In this document: positions 49,049-59,816 of the stretch, one piece after another
Layout: each line of letters starts with the position of its first letter
Position numbering within the stretch: the first letter of the stretch is position 1
Source: Neodontobutis hainanensis
Lineage: Eukaryota; Chordata; Actinopteri; Gobiiformes; Odontobutidae
Length of the DNA: 64,000 bases
NCBI GenBank assembly: GCA_024349245.1
Contig: JALDNG010000020.1
Location: 124,001 to 188,000, forward strand
Direction of reading: 5' to 3'
Notes under the pieces: generated by a model
The model's input: only the letters and a program-made list of their open reading frames with translations
Database searches by the model: none
Told to the model about the DNA's origin: nothing
Made by a program: the position numbers and the translations under genes

Positions 49049-52000
49049 TATATAGGTAGAATAATTATGTGCTATTATCCAATAGATAAGATACAATTTA
49101 GCATAAAATGTATAGATTGTAGAAGTTATAATTGTCCCAGTTACTCTTGTTCAGTGGTTTTGTCACTTCAACTTAAGAACACATGGAAAAGTCAAATCCA
49201 AAGTGAAAAAAACGCCTGGCCTTTGCGCTCACCGGTTTTTGGGCCACCAAGCTTTTAGTTCTTTTCATTTGTTCTGCAGCCATTACTCAAACTAATGAGG
49301 GGAAGTGTTATGGCAAACTTGAACAATCAAAGTTAAAAAATCTATTTCAAGCTGCATCAACCTTGGTCTGGAGGCTTCTGTTGACTCTTTTCTCTCAGTT
49401 TACTGCATTTGTTCAGTGGTTTGTTTGAGGATTAGGCAGTGGATGTCAAATCACTCCAAATGCTCAACTCTATTGCAAATAGAAAAAACAAATGGAACAA
49501 GCGTTAAAAAAAAGACACTCCAAACATTAAAATCTCTCACTTTAAAAGACAGCAGAAGATGGAAAGAGATGTGTCAGATCTCACATAATGGAGTTGTGCT
49601 GTCTCAGGAAATATGATAAATGTTTACAATTAAGAACCATACCTTTCTTTTTTTACTGTTGTTTCCTTCCTGATTAGTTTTGTTCTAACTCTGTTTTGCT
49701 TCTATTAGCTAATTGTGAGTGAATTGTAAACTGTAGAAAGAAAACGAGTCACAACACGGAGTAATGAGAAGTAAAAATCTATATTAGCATCTCCATTATT
49801 GTTCTCGTATGTTTAAGATAATCCCGTTGACAGACCATAAAACTCATCCTTTATTTGGCCCTAACTTCAAGAATAGGACTACAAATGTGGTCACACCCTC
49901 AGATGCCTTCAATAAAAGCATTAGCGGTCACTTGGCGTTAAAACTCGCAGCCTACAGCCGTCTAAACTCCTTAGTATGCTAATCTATGTGCACTTATTTG
50001 ATTGTTGCGTTAAGCAGCTGTTCTGGCTTCAGGAATCAATAATGTCACACTGTCCAGGCCGTATTGAAAAGCAGTCAAGTGTTTGCTCTGCCAACACTAA
50101 AGGTTACTGCTGCCTAAATGTGATTACAAAGTCATTTTTGTAGTTGGCTCTCAGAATTGGGAGGGCCAGCTGAAAAGGTTTTGTTACCTCCCTGTTACAT
50201 GCACTCTTTAGATCAGCGGCCAAGCACGAGGTTATTCGATTCACTTTTGCGGACAGGCTTTTTTTGGATACAGTATTTGTTGTCCTACATTAAATTTTAA
50301 GCATTGCAGTATTAAATGACAAGGAACACGAAGCATTTTTTTACACAATGCTTAACTTAGTTTCTTATTTGTGATTTTACAACTTGGATTTTAAAAGAAA
50401 GATAAAAATGGCACCTCTTTTAAAATCCTTGCTCAGGTCTATTTGTTCTATGATATTCAGATAATGGATAATGAAATCAGTTTGAATTTAAAACATGTTT
50501 TTTAAAAATAAGTATAGAACCTGTTTTGGCAGGAAGTAGAGGAATTATTCTGGTGATGGGCAGACACTCCTCCCCAGGCCAGAAAAGCCTGGTGGGTTGG
50601 GGGTTAGGCCCCCTCCACAGAACTGTGGAAACCTCTGGTGTCTGAGTGGCAAAGTGCATTTGTTAAACATTTTTAACAGTATTAAAAACTTAAAACTTAA
50701 AAATAGAATAAAAATAATATTTTATAAAAAATCCTTGTCAGTGGGTGGGACCCAAAAGTGAGCTGTGAAAAAATGAAATATTGCATTCAAATATAGTTTA
50801 AATGTTTAGATATATTGTGAGACTTCACATGTACAAACGCAGATTAAGAATTAAAGCTAAATATGCTAACGAGAATATCAAAACAAGTTTTTAAAGACAG
50901 TTAATTTAAAAAAAAAAATGCTTGGATGGTAAATAGTGGATTGCAACAAAATGATCCGGGAAACATTTGGGTCCCAACATGAGACAAGTGAAATCTGTGA
51001 ACATTTGTCAATCCTTCAATGTATAAACCTTATCCTACATCTGAATCAGTGCCGCAGTTTAGAAATACTCTTTATATTTCTAATCTAATGCAACACCACT
51101 ACACACAGTGGCTCCTGAAGACTGAGTACAACATGACGGAGCAGATGTACTGTCTGTGGAACAGAGTTTAGTGTGGGGTGGGGGAGGGGCGTAAGTGAAC
51201 ATACATTTGAGCTGATTTATGAATGTAGGCGACACAGTAATGACAGCACATCACATCAGTCAAGAGAAGTCTCTGTTCTCTGCGCAGGGAAAATGAAATA
51301 GTCATCCGCCTGCTTCTATAGAGCATTTTTTCGCTGCCCGACATGAGTAAGCTGTTGCCATGGTAGTTCAGATGAAGCAGGAATGATAATTGTTTCGCCA
51401 TAGCAGTCCGTAAATTATTAAAACCTAGAGGGCACAAACGAGCTGAACGAGGAATATAAAGGGAATTAAACAGAGTGATGTTTTCTGTTTGTTCAAATGT
51501 TCGTATTAATAGAGTCGCTTTTGGAAGTCCCCACTTTTTATGTTTCAGACATGATGGAGATTCTTCAGTTCAGCTGTCCTTAGAGTTTCTAAAAGAATAT
51601 CCAAGAGCGTCCATAAATAGTCCAGATCTATTCATGAATAGTGCAACAGACAAAACACAGAGACAAAGACAATGAGAAAATGGCAGTAGCATTAATCAGA
51701 ATTTGTTCATATTGGTATTATTTACCATCAATGCAGTGATGGGACTGATGTTCTGGTATGTGCCAGGATTGCATGTATTTATATAATTAACCAATGAAAT
51801 GGTGGAGATTTCAGCCTATTTTTATTAAAAGTGAGGAAAAGTGCAGATTTCTTCTTAGAGCATGCAAACAACTATGGGAGCCCTGCAGTGACATGTTGTA
51901 CAGTGTCTACCTAACCCAGTGGAAATAGATCTTCAGTGTATCTCTTTTTTATATGGCAAATGCAAAGAGTGTTATTTTCATGCAACACAACTGGTACACG

Positions 52001-52342
52001 TAATATAGACTGAAGTTACTATTTTAGTAGTGAAGGAAAAGTGAAAGTAAAATCAAACACTGCCAACAAACTGACTACAAACATGGCTACTGTAGAGAAG
52101 CCAAGGGACAATATATTTTCACTGAACGCTGACCTTGTTGAACTGCATTACTGTATTAAATGTAAATGTATTTTTTCAGGTAAATCAGACATTAGCAAAT
52201 GTTGTTATAAAGATATAAAGATTTAAGAAATAAATACAAACAGCATTCTTTCAAAAATGAGGTAAAGTTCCTTTAGGCAGGGCTTTAAAATCCCTTTTCA
52301 GGTTAATTCTAATGTGACTTTGTGTTGACTTATGTGACTTTA

Positions 52343-52480
52343 GGCTCAGTGGCTCAGTGGTAGAGCAGTTATCCCTTTGCTGGAAGGTTGGGGGTTTGAT
52401 TCCTGCTCTCCCCACAGTTCATACTGTTGTGTAAGTCGCTTTGGATAAAAGCATCATCTAAATGAATTAATGTAATGTAA
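52343..52480 (+). mobile_element. tRNA-derived SINE with internal deletion
   Basis: Head (ggctcagtggtagagcag, ggtttgattcc) and tail (gtaagtcgctttggataaaa) match the copy at 8395-8608 closely. The body between ttgtgt and gtaagtcgc, about 80 bases in the full copy, is absent. The break lies at a shared tgt, consistent with a microhomology-linked deletion or a short subfamily. Confidence 0.75.
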
Positions 52481-53469
52481 ATATTGTGCACTTATCAGCT
52501 CATATCACAAAAATGTTTTTACTGTATATACTAGTTCTGTACCTGCTCCACTATTTACCTGTGAACACAGCACACATTGAGTGGATAAATAGAAATTCAA
52601 GAAAATGTACTTATGAGTTCTTGCAGAGGGACTGGGACTGACTCAACACTAACACATGCTTTTTAGTCTTTTTACATGAATAACCACAGTCTATATGTAC
52701 CTGCATGTCCTATAACTTTACAAACCTTTTGTAGCCAAGGAGAAATTTACATAATGCATGCCCCTAGTTAATATGCATATTTTCAGAAACTGATCAGTAA
52801 TTGAAATGTTACCAAAGCTGTGTTAATTTTCTTATAAAGCCATGCATAGCATAACAAGGAAAAATGTAGCTCAACAATTTATTCAGGCAAAAAAAAAAAA
52901 AAAAGTCAAAATACAGAATTAGCATTTTGTCCAGCCAAAATGTAAAAAACATAACATACTGTATTTACAATGTATATTAATAATGGTTCATGGATAGTAG
53001 TGGACATTTTTCCTTTTATTTTAGACATACAACAGAAATTGAAACAGATTCCATACCTGCCTTAAGCTTAGGCAATAAATTAGACAAAACACAAGTCCTT
53101 CACAATACGGCATTGTCAAGTCAAAAACATTAACGATCAAGGCATAAAAATATATACTACAGTGTCATCTCGGTGCTTAATGCATATAAAGAGTTTGGTA
53201 AAGAGCTTTGTACTTAGAAAAACAACAGAGACAGGGTAAGCTGTTTTTCAAAAGCAAAGCAAGCTTTTAAAGCTTGTAGCCTAAAGAAAGTTTTTATCAT
53301 TTATTTAAATAAAGCTGGAAATGTATAATCCAACTTTACTCAAGGCAAATAAACAACTCTTCAAAGAGACAATGGAAAATGAAAACGACATCACTAAAAT
53401 GTGTTTTAAACTTGTCATGGAAGTCAAAGGTCCAGAGTTGTAGTTTCAGTTTTCGACCAGCAGCGATCT

Positions 53470-53544
53470 CTAGCATCGAGACTCAGCAAAACCTTGCTCC
53501 ATCGAAGGAATCTTTTTATTATAATGGCCTTCGTCCTCTTCATC
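53470..53544 (-). CDS. MPZ-like (MPZL3-type) last exon
   Basis: On the minus strand the acceptor ttatgtccag is followed by 24 codons, reading DEEDEGHYNKK, then IPSMEQGFAESRC and TAG at 53470-53472. It is the acidic cytoplasmic C-terminus of the type I membrane protein encoded by the three exons to its right. The acidic stretch after a Cys-rich segment resembles the arrangement at the end of MPZL3, although the sequence is not closely similar. The phase fits exon 5 (phase 0). No ITIM motif is seen. Confidence 0.75.
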   Translation of the reverse strand, partial: DEEDEGHYNKKIPSMEQGFAESRC

Positions 53545-53739
53545 CTGGACATAAATGAGGAAGACAGGGGTTTAGACGAAGACAAAGACAGACCCAGACA
53601 TAAACATTAGAAAGTTTAATATTTTATAAACATTCTCATCCCGTCGTCAGGCGTCCAGGACATGTAAAATAAATCATGTGAAACGGATCTGCAGACATGT
53701 CTCATTAAGTTATTTATGTGACGGAGGTCTGTACTTTAC

Positions 53740-53809
53740 CAGGAAGCAGAGTTCACAGCACGTGGCCTTCTTCACAGTCGCTCCAGGTGGGTTCTTCTTG
53801 AACTCTTCT
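53740..53809 (-). CDS. MPZ-like (MPZL3-type) cytoplasmic exon
   Basis: The acceptor tgttttag is followed by one base completing Gly and then 23 codons, EEFKKNPPGATVKKA and TCCELCFL, ending with the donor ctg|gtaaag. The Cys-rich CCELC segment may be palmitoylated (inference). If the intron were retained, nine more codons and a stop would follow, giving a shorter tail. The 70-base exon sits between two introns in consistent phase. Confidence 0.75.
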
Positions 53810-54945
53810 CTAAAACAAACAGCAATGACAATAATCACTCACAGTTACAATGGAAACTAATGTTTTTGACATTTTAGTATCATGTGTATATTCTCCAATG
53901 GGAAACCAAACTTGGAATCTACTGTTTTAAAATCCTTATGACAGTTGTTCTTCCCCATCTCAAAAGTACAGCTGTCAAATTATTTATTATATTTAATAAA
54001 GTCAATCACAGCAGATGTCTCATGTTTTTTTTTTTTTTTACAGACTGTACAAGACCTCACATAATAAAAAAAATTATCAAAACTGTCATTCTGTTGTAAG
54101 TGTGTTTTGGCTGCTCCTACAGAAAACCCCTCTCTGTTTTGCTCAGGCTTGGGGCAGGCATAAGGGTCTGATCCATTGTGTTTAGAGTTGCTCCTCAGGG
54201 AATTGAACCCCCAAACTCCTATATCAAAGGCAGCTTCATCAAGGAGGAGCTAAAAATATTCAGTCTGGTTGACATAATTTAGGTTTTGACAATTAAAACT
54301 TCACATAGTAGTCTCAGCTACATACAAAAGGCAAAAATACAATTGTTTATGAAATGATCATAATGGCTAGTAAAGAGATGAGATTAAAAAAGCAATAATA
54401 ACATCTGTTTGCTAGATTCACTAGAAGATAAGCACTTTTGAGAGTCTAAATCTGGAAGATGAGCAGTGAACATTTATCTGTAAAGATAGCTTTAGCATTT
54501 GAGCATATATATATATATTACATACACAGCCAAACCAAAATAATTCTTCATTACCTATAACCTTGGTAGAATAAAGAATATTCTGGAAGGACTGGTATTT
54601 AACATACAACAGTGGTAAAGCTATTCCAATTCAAGAATCAAGCATTTTCAATGACTAAACAAATTTAAGAAAGATATTGAAAACAGAATATTAAAATTCC
54701 AGCCCTTGTGGGAACTGTGAAGATTGCTTCAAACCACAAGGCACTGAGGTTCCTATTAAACATTATCTCGTCACAGATTTAATTAAGGGACTGCACACAT
54801 TGAGCACAAGAATTAAAATAATTTTTTTGCTTAAACTTCATTAAATTAGCAACGTAAAAGCTAATCCATAACCATCAAAGCCTGCAGTGATTATGATTGG
54901 CCCCAGGAGACCGGCAGCTGTGATTGGTTGGACAAATGAACTCAC
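53810..54945 (-). other. intron of the MPZ-like gene
   Basis: It runs from gaggg|gtgagt to tgttttag on the minus strand. It contains an A/T-rich stretch with short TA repeats near 54507. A block around 54090-54240 carries a gaattgaaccccc B-box-like motif, possibly an old tRNA-derived repeat. No exon was recognised. Confidence 0.6.
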
Positions 54946-55105
54946 CCCTCCATGACCTCTATTGGTGATCTGTAGGATTTTGATTGGCCGTGATGCTTCT
55001 CCTTGGGACAGAGGATCCGTCCAATTAGAAAAAAGGTGAGGAGAGAAGAGGGAAGGAGGATGAAAGCAAGGAGGACCGCCACGTCTGAAAATCGAACCCT
55101 GGGAG
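54946..55105 (-). CDS. MPZ-like (MPZL3-type) transmembrane exon
   Basis: The acceptor ctttccag is followed by two bases completing Ala and 52 codons. They begin PRVRFSDV and continue with the membrane span AVLLAFILLPSSLLTFFLIG, a short basic cytosolic start (RILCPKEKHH) and SKSYRSPIEVMEG. By recollection the span aligns with that of MPZL3, including a central Pro-Ser, and S-x-IEV follows as in the MPZL3 tail; VRFS before the span also recalls MPZL2. The 160-base exon ends at gaggg|gtgagt. It confirms a single-pass type I protein, as expected for this adhesion family. Confidence 0.85.
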
Positions 55106-55886
55106 CTGGAAAGCAGACAGGACGTCAGATACATGTTAACGAGGCGACTACTGCATGTTCTACTGACGTACACACTTCATTTACAGAACAAATGCTGAAA
55201 TGGAACAAAATGTCAATAAAAATGGAACAAACCAAGGCTAAAAAAGAACCTAAAAACCTCTAAGACATATGAGATGAGAGATCATATGGACTTGTTTAGG
55301 CCACACTGTTTTTTCAAAGATGAATGACCTTTTATGTCCCAGCTCTTTTTAAGAAATCATTTCCCAGAACAATTATGACAGCAATTTCCCATTAACATGA
55401 TTTAAATTTTATGTCACTCAAAAAACAGGAAACTATATAATTCCCAACACTCACGCAGACATCTCTTGTATTCTATTCATTCATTCATTCAATCATTAGA
55501 TTAGATCAGTAGAAGTGCTGAACAGCTATCCATGAAACATTAGCTGCAGGTGGAAATCTAATATTTTCATCTTTAATGCTCGAGAAAAGATTACTTAATT
55601 TTTAACTTTTTTTTTTAGGTAATTAGTAAATTTTCCATTTTTTAAGAAGTGGAAACAACTATAGTGAATTTGTCAATAGTCTATAAAGTGATCTCAATAA
55701 AACCTGTATATGGACTTTGTAGATGAATGTGTAATCAGCCTTTCTGCTTATAGAAAGGAATTCACATTGGCCTTGAATGTGTTGTGCGAAGGTTTCTGTG
55801 AAGGTAATGATATTCACATCAGTGAATGAGAACGCTGACACGGGGCTTCAGGTTAAAAATGTGCACAGACTAAATGCTTTCCTTAC
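55106..55886 (-). other. intron of the MPZ-like gene
   Basis: It runs from agag|gtaagg to ctttccag. It is AT-rich, with a short ATTC repeat near 55475. Nothing else was recognised. Confidence 0.7.
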
Positions 55887-56100
55887 CTCTGGGTGTGACT
55901 GTGAGCACCGAGTGAGATGTGGGGGAGCCGTGCACGTCAGGGGGGTTCCTGACCGAGCACGTATACGTCCCATTATCATTTAGTGTGGCGTTAATGAGAG
56001 AGATGGAGCCGTCGCCGCGCGCCGGGCTCCCCTGCCACTGTATCCGACCGCTGAACTGACCCTGCGGCGGTAGGAACACCCGAGACGAGAAGTGGAAGAA
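55887..56100 (-). CDS. MPZ-like (MPZL3-type) exon: second half of V-type Ig domain
   Basis: On the minus strand the acceptor ctttgtag opens a 214-base exon, the same length as exon 3 of mammalian MPZ. It encodes FFHFSSRVFLPPQGQFSGRI, then the strand core DGSISLINATLNDNGTYTCS and the family signature RNPPDVHG, ending VLTVTPR. DNGTYTC-x-V-x-NPPD is diagnostic of the MPZ/MPZL group; PPDVH and SIS favour MPZL3. The cysteine should pair with one in the preceding exon, which was not found. NAT and NGT are possible glycosylation sites. The donor is agag|gtaagg, phase 1. The protein is probably a homophilic cell-surface adhesion molecule. Confidence 0.88.
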
Positions 56101-57410
56101 CTACAAAGAAGAAAAATAAAAGAGAGAGGGCTGATTTATTACTTGAATCGATGTTGTCCAATGGTTAATAGCTTTAATATAAAACATAAGAAGTAATGTT
56201 AATGTGTGGACAAACTGTGATGAAGACTCTACTCAGGACTCAGTAGTAAATAATGTAGTCACAATGACGCACTCACATACTCAAGGCTCATATAAGATTC
56301 ATAACATCCATTTTAGTCTCAGAAAATGTCAGCAGCAGAACGAGTTTACCAATGTCAGGCAACTCAAAAGTGAGTCAATACTGAATATATTGTAGATCTA
56401 CTTCATAATCAATAGTTTTATTATAAACTGTATAATTCACCCCATATTCAATCCTGCCCAAAGTAAATGAGCGTTAATGATGTCAGTGCATTTCTTTAAG
56501 TATCAGAGCTGCAATTAACTGTCAGTTGTCCAGGACGAACCCAGTCTCATGCCCAAAGAAGCGGTAATAGGCCACACCCCTGTGACCCATAACAACCAGA
56601 AATATTCATGAATGACCATAACATTAACAGAGATCTACCTCAAATGTCCAGTTTTACATTTTACTCCAGGAGATGATCTTCAATCAAATGCTTTGCTTTT
56701 AATTGTGTTTTTGGGATGATTTTGTCATTTATTTTTATTCCATATGTTTACTTTGTCATAAGCTGTGAAGCATTGTGGACATAGTTAGTTTTTAAAGTCC
56801 TATATAAATAAATTAGGTCTAGGTGTATATTATAATTACTCTTTCCTTTATGGAAAGTTACCGTAGATGATGTTCATCAGTAATAAAATGAATAGTTTTA
56901 TGTTAAAATTGACCTTGAGTTGAGTTGGTCTGAAATGTAGAGCTACCACATGCAAAGGGAAAACATCCGTACACTTGATGAAACAGGTCTGTGCAATGCT
57001 TCTTCTTTACGTCATCTTGTACTGAGCCATTTATGTCCAAAGAGGAACATGAGGCTTTTACAGAATTTGCTGTATTAAAGCAGAATTTTCACAAAGTACA
57101 GGGAAAGGTATTTATCTATTTCTTGTAAAAACTCCAGATTTAAAACGTAAATGACACATGGTTGTGTTTTAAAAGAGAAATTCAGACATAAATTAAGTAA
57201 AACCCACTTTTAAAGACTGCATGCTTTAACAGATAGAGTAATAATATTTCTCTGTGGTGTCAAAGGCTTGCAAAGTTTTGTGAAAGAATGTAGTGCAATC
57301 AAATTAAATGCGTCAGAAAAATATTAAAAAGGATAAATTATTCAGGTTTGATCAAGTTTATATAAAAACCTCCAGCTAAAGTTAAATAGCTTGATTAGAG
57401 CTTAAAGGTG

Positions 57411-58140
57411 TACAAGCCCTCTGAGCCCTCGACAGGGGTCCAGAGTCGACAGGGTCCAGAGACCGCTTTGACAATATAGGCGGAGAACATAGTCCAGGGT
57501 GCACGTGGCAGAGTGGTTAGCACTTCTGCCTTACAGCAAGAAGGTCGTGAGTTCAAAACCCGGCTGACTCAAATATTCTCGGCCGACTCCGGTCTTTCTG
57601 TGAGGAGTCTGCATGTCCTCCACGTGTTACTGTGGGTTCTCTCCGGGTACTCCGGCTTCCTCCCACTGTCCAAAGACATGCATGTACAGGTTAATTGGCA
57701 ACTCTAAAGTGTCCCTAGTGAATGAATGTGAGTGAATGTTTGTCTGTCAGTGTTTGTCTCTATATGTTAGCCCTGCGACTAACTGGCCACTGTCCAGGGT
57801 GTACCCCGCCTCAGGCCCAAAGCTGCTGGGATAGGCTCCAGTCACCCGCGACCCCTAACGGGACAAAGCGGTAGAAAATGAATGAATGAATGAACATAGT
57901 CCACTCAAATTCAATGTCTCCAGCCTCCCTCGGAAACAAAACGTTCCTCACAGTACGTTTGGGTCTGCCGAGTCTGTTCAGCTTCCTCCTCCGCCATCGG
58001 ACCCAACTCATTACCAGGTGGTGATCAGTTGACTGCTCCGCCCCTCTTTTCACTTGAGTTTCTAAGAGACTCGGTCGGAGGTCAGATGAAACAACTACAA
58101 AGTCGATCATCGACCTACGGCTTAGGCTGTCCTGGTGCCA
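57411..58140 (-). pseudogene. LINE endonuclease-region remnant, split by a SINE
   Basis: On the minus strand, 57904-58110 encodes IDFVVVSSDL, then VKRGAEQSTDHHLV and RRRKLNRLGR, the end of the apurinic-type endonuclease domain of fish non-LTR retrotransposons (the TDHHLV element includes the catalytic Asp-His). After DIEFEWTMF the frame is broken by the SINE at 57497-57891 and resumes at 57484 in the same frame with SAYIVKAV. It is a dead fragment without the rest of the element. The clade is not assigned. Confidence 0.75.
57497..57891 (+). mobile_element. tRNA-derived SINE with 12-bp target-site duplication
   Basis: The head has an A box (tggcagagtggttagcac) and a B box (gagttcaaaacccgg). 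Conserved body landmarks of a common percomorph SINE follow (tgggttctctccgggtactc, ccaaagacatgcatg, gggataggctccagtcaccc), with a tail of tagaaa and (atga)n. The 12-mer gaacatagtcca lies directly before (57485-57496) and after (57892-57903) the element, a clear target-site duplication. It is inserted in a LINE remnant and is therefore younger than it. Confidence 0.9.
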
Positions 58141-58839
58141 CTTGCACTGATAGTTTAGAGCTCTGTTCTTTATTTTATAAATCTTATAAATGAAAAACTG
58201 AAGGAGTGTTAATGTTATTATGCAGGGAAGTTTCCTAGTTTATCAGAATTTAACACTCTTTTATACTTTTTAACTGATACTGTTAAAGACGAAGACCGCG
58301 TGAATGCAGCATTAACATGTGCAAAGTGCTGTGGACTCAATAGTTTGATTCCCTCTTGTGCGTGTAAATTCTGTAGACAGAAGTCCAGTCAGATGGATTT
58401 AATCGAGCATGAGAATAGTCTGACTGAATCATAGTGAGTGTCACACACTGAAATGCACCTGTTCAGTGCTCAGACCTGACTTCATTAGTCGACCACACTT
58501 TCACTTCAAGGCCAGTCTCACCTACAAACACAAACCAATGGAAGGTGTTGCTAGTGCTTGACAAACAGGCCAGATACTTTGTTGCATTTAAACCCCATCC
58601 AGTAATAAAGTTAGTTTTTTGGCCAATCTTTACTCAAAATCCTATGTCCTAAAGACAGTTGTCAAGCACTACAACACTAAAATGATGCTGCTTTGATTAA
58701 GATTATGCAAAAACCCATGTTTTATTTACTGCCTGTGGGTTTACACTGAGAACAATGTCAACAGTCATATCTGCAAATAGCCGTCCAATAAAGTAAAGAG
58801 CAAACACAGAATCACTTGAACAATCACAGGCAGCTTTAT

Positions 58840-59040
58840 GGCTTTATAACCATGGGGCTATAAGCTTCATTTTTCTCTCAGACTGATTGTATGGCCTGGC
58901 AGAGATAAAACTATCATCTACTGCACCGTTATTCATCCACAGCTGATCATTTGAGGACTTGGCAGAGCGCAAACGGCTCCACAGAGACTCGATGTCAGTG
59001 AATACATCAGAGACTCCAGAGTCTGAAAACAAATGTTAGA
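58840..59040 (-). other. unexplained open frame with an acceptor-like start
   Basis: On the minus strand a tttgttttcag acceptor-like motif near 59024 precedes an open stretch reading SGVSDVFTDIESLWSRLRSA and onward to about 58847. No family is recognised and no donor was convincing. It could be part of a repeat or chance; it does not look like the missing Ig exon because there is no Cys or Trp at the expected places. Confidence 0.15.
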
Positions 59041-59514
59041 CTCAATGCGTCTTTTAAACTCTGGAGGCGCAAAAAAAAAAAAAACCCTCAAAAAAAACTC
59101 AAAGCCAAGCCACCAGAACTTCACAAAAACCCCTTGGGGTAGATGGATAATTATCTGTTCGTTTGCCAGACTGTTTAATAGTTTTTAGCACAACAGTAGC
59201 AACAAGGTCGTGCCAATAGCTTCTTAGTTTCACTTTCACCTGAGGGATACTTAGCCAAACATCCTTCGTTTGGCAGAGATGCAAAAATTCAAAAGTTATG
59301 GCAATATCAAGGGAGACCAGAGGCCTTTCTGTTTAAATAGTAGTAGCTATAGTTTGAATCATGTTATAAAACCAAAATACATATTCATACAATGTTAAAC
59401 ACATGCCAATACTTTTATTAGAATAAGACTAACACTAAAAACAACCAAAAGTTTTTTTCCAATAGCAGAAATATACCAACAGAAAAATACAAAGAATTTA
59501 CATTTCATTTCTTC

Positions 59515-59816
59515 ATCTGGGACAGGCCTTCATCTCGTGCCCAGAGTCAAAACTAAAACTGGTGAAGCAGCGTTTAAGTTTCCTGCATCAAAAACCTGGA
59601 ACAGCCTCAACTTTAATAATGTTCAAGGGAACTCTTTAGCTCCGCCTACATCCAGTAAAGACAACTGAAAGTGTTTTTTATCTGGACTCATCTTTTAATT
59701 TCTGTTTCTTATTCTTAATCTTGTCTACATATTTCATTTGTCGTTTATTTCTGTGAAGTACTTTGAATGACCCAGTGTATAAATTGTGCTGTATAAATAA
59801 AATTGCCTTGCTTTGT
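59515..59816 (+). pseudogene. 3' end of a LINE (reverse-transcriptase C-terminus and tail)
   Basis: In frame it reads HLVPRVKTKTGEAAFKF, then SKTWNSL, the C-terminal pattern of fish LINEs (LVPR...T--G--AF...WN-LP). The end carries the typical 3' UTR string gtactttgaatgacccagtg with tataaataaaattgcc. It is truncated at the 5' end and carries stops, so it is an inactive copy. Confidence 0.75.

Larger units (their letters stand above)
46201..53469. other. intergenic region between gap43 and the MPZ-like gene
   Basis: No gene is supported. It holds a LINE 3' fragment at 46490-46625, a 36-bp hairpin at 46727-46807 and SINE copies at 47066-47295, 48914-49048 and 52343-52480. The part below 53470 should include the 3' UTR of the minus-strand MPZ-like gene; TTTATT at about 53299 (AATAAA on the minus strand) is a possible polyadenylation signal. 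Confidence 0.6.
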
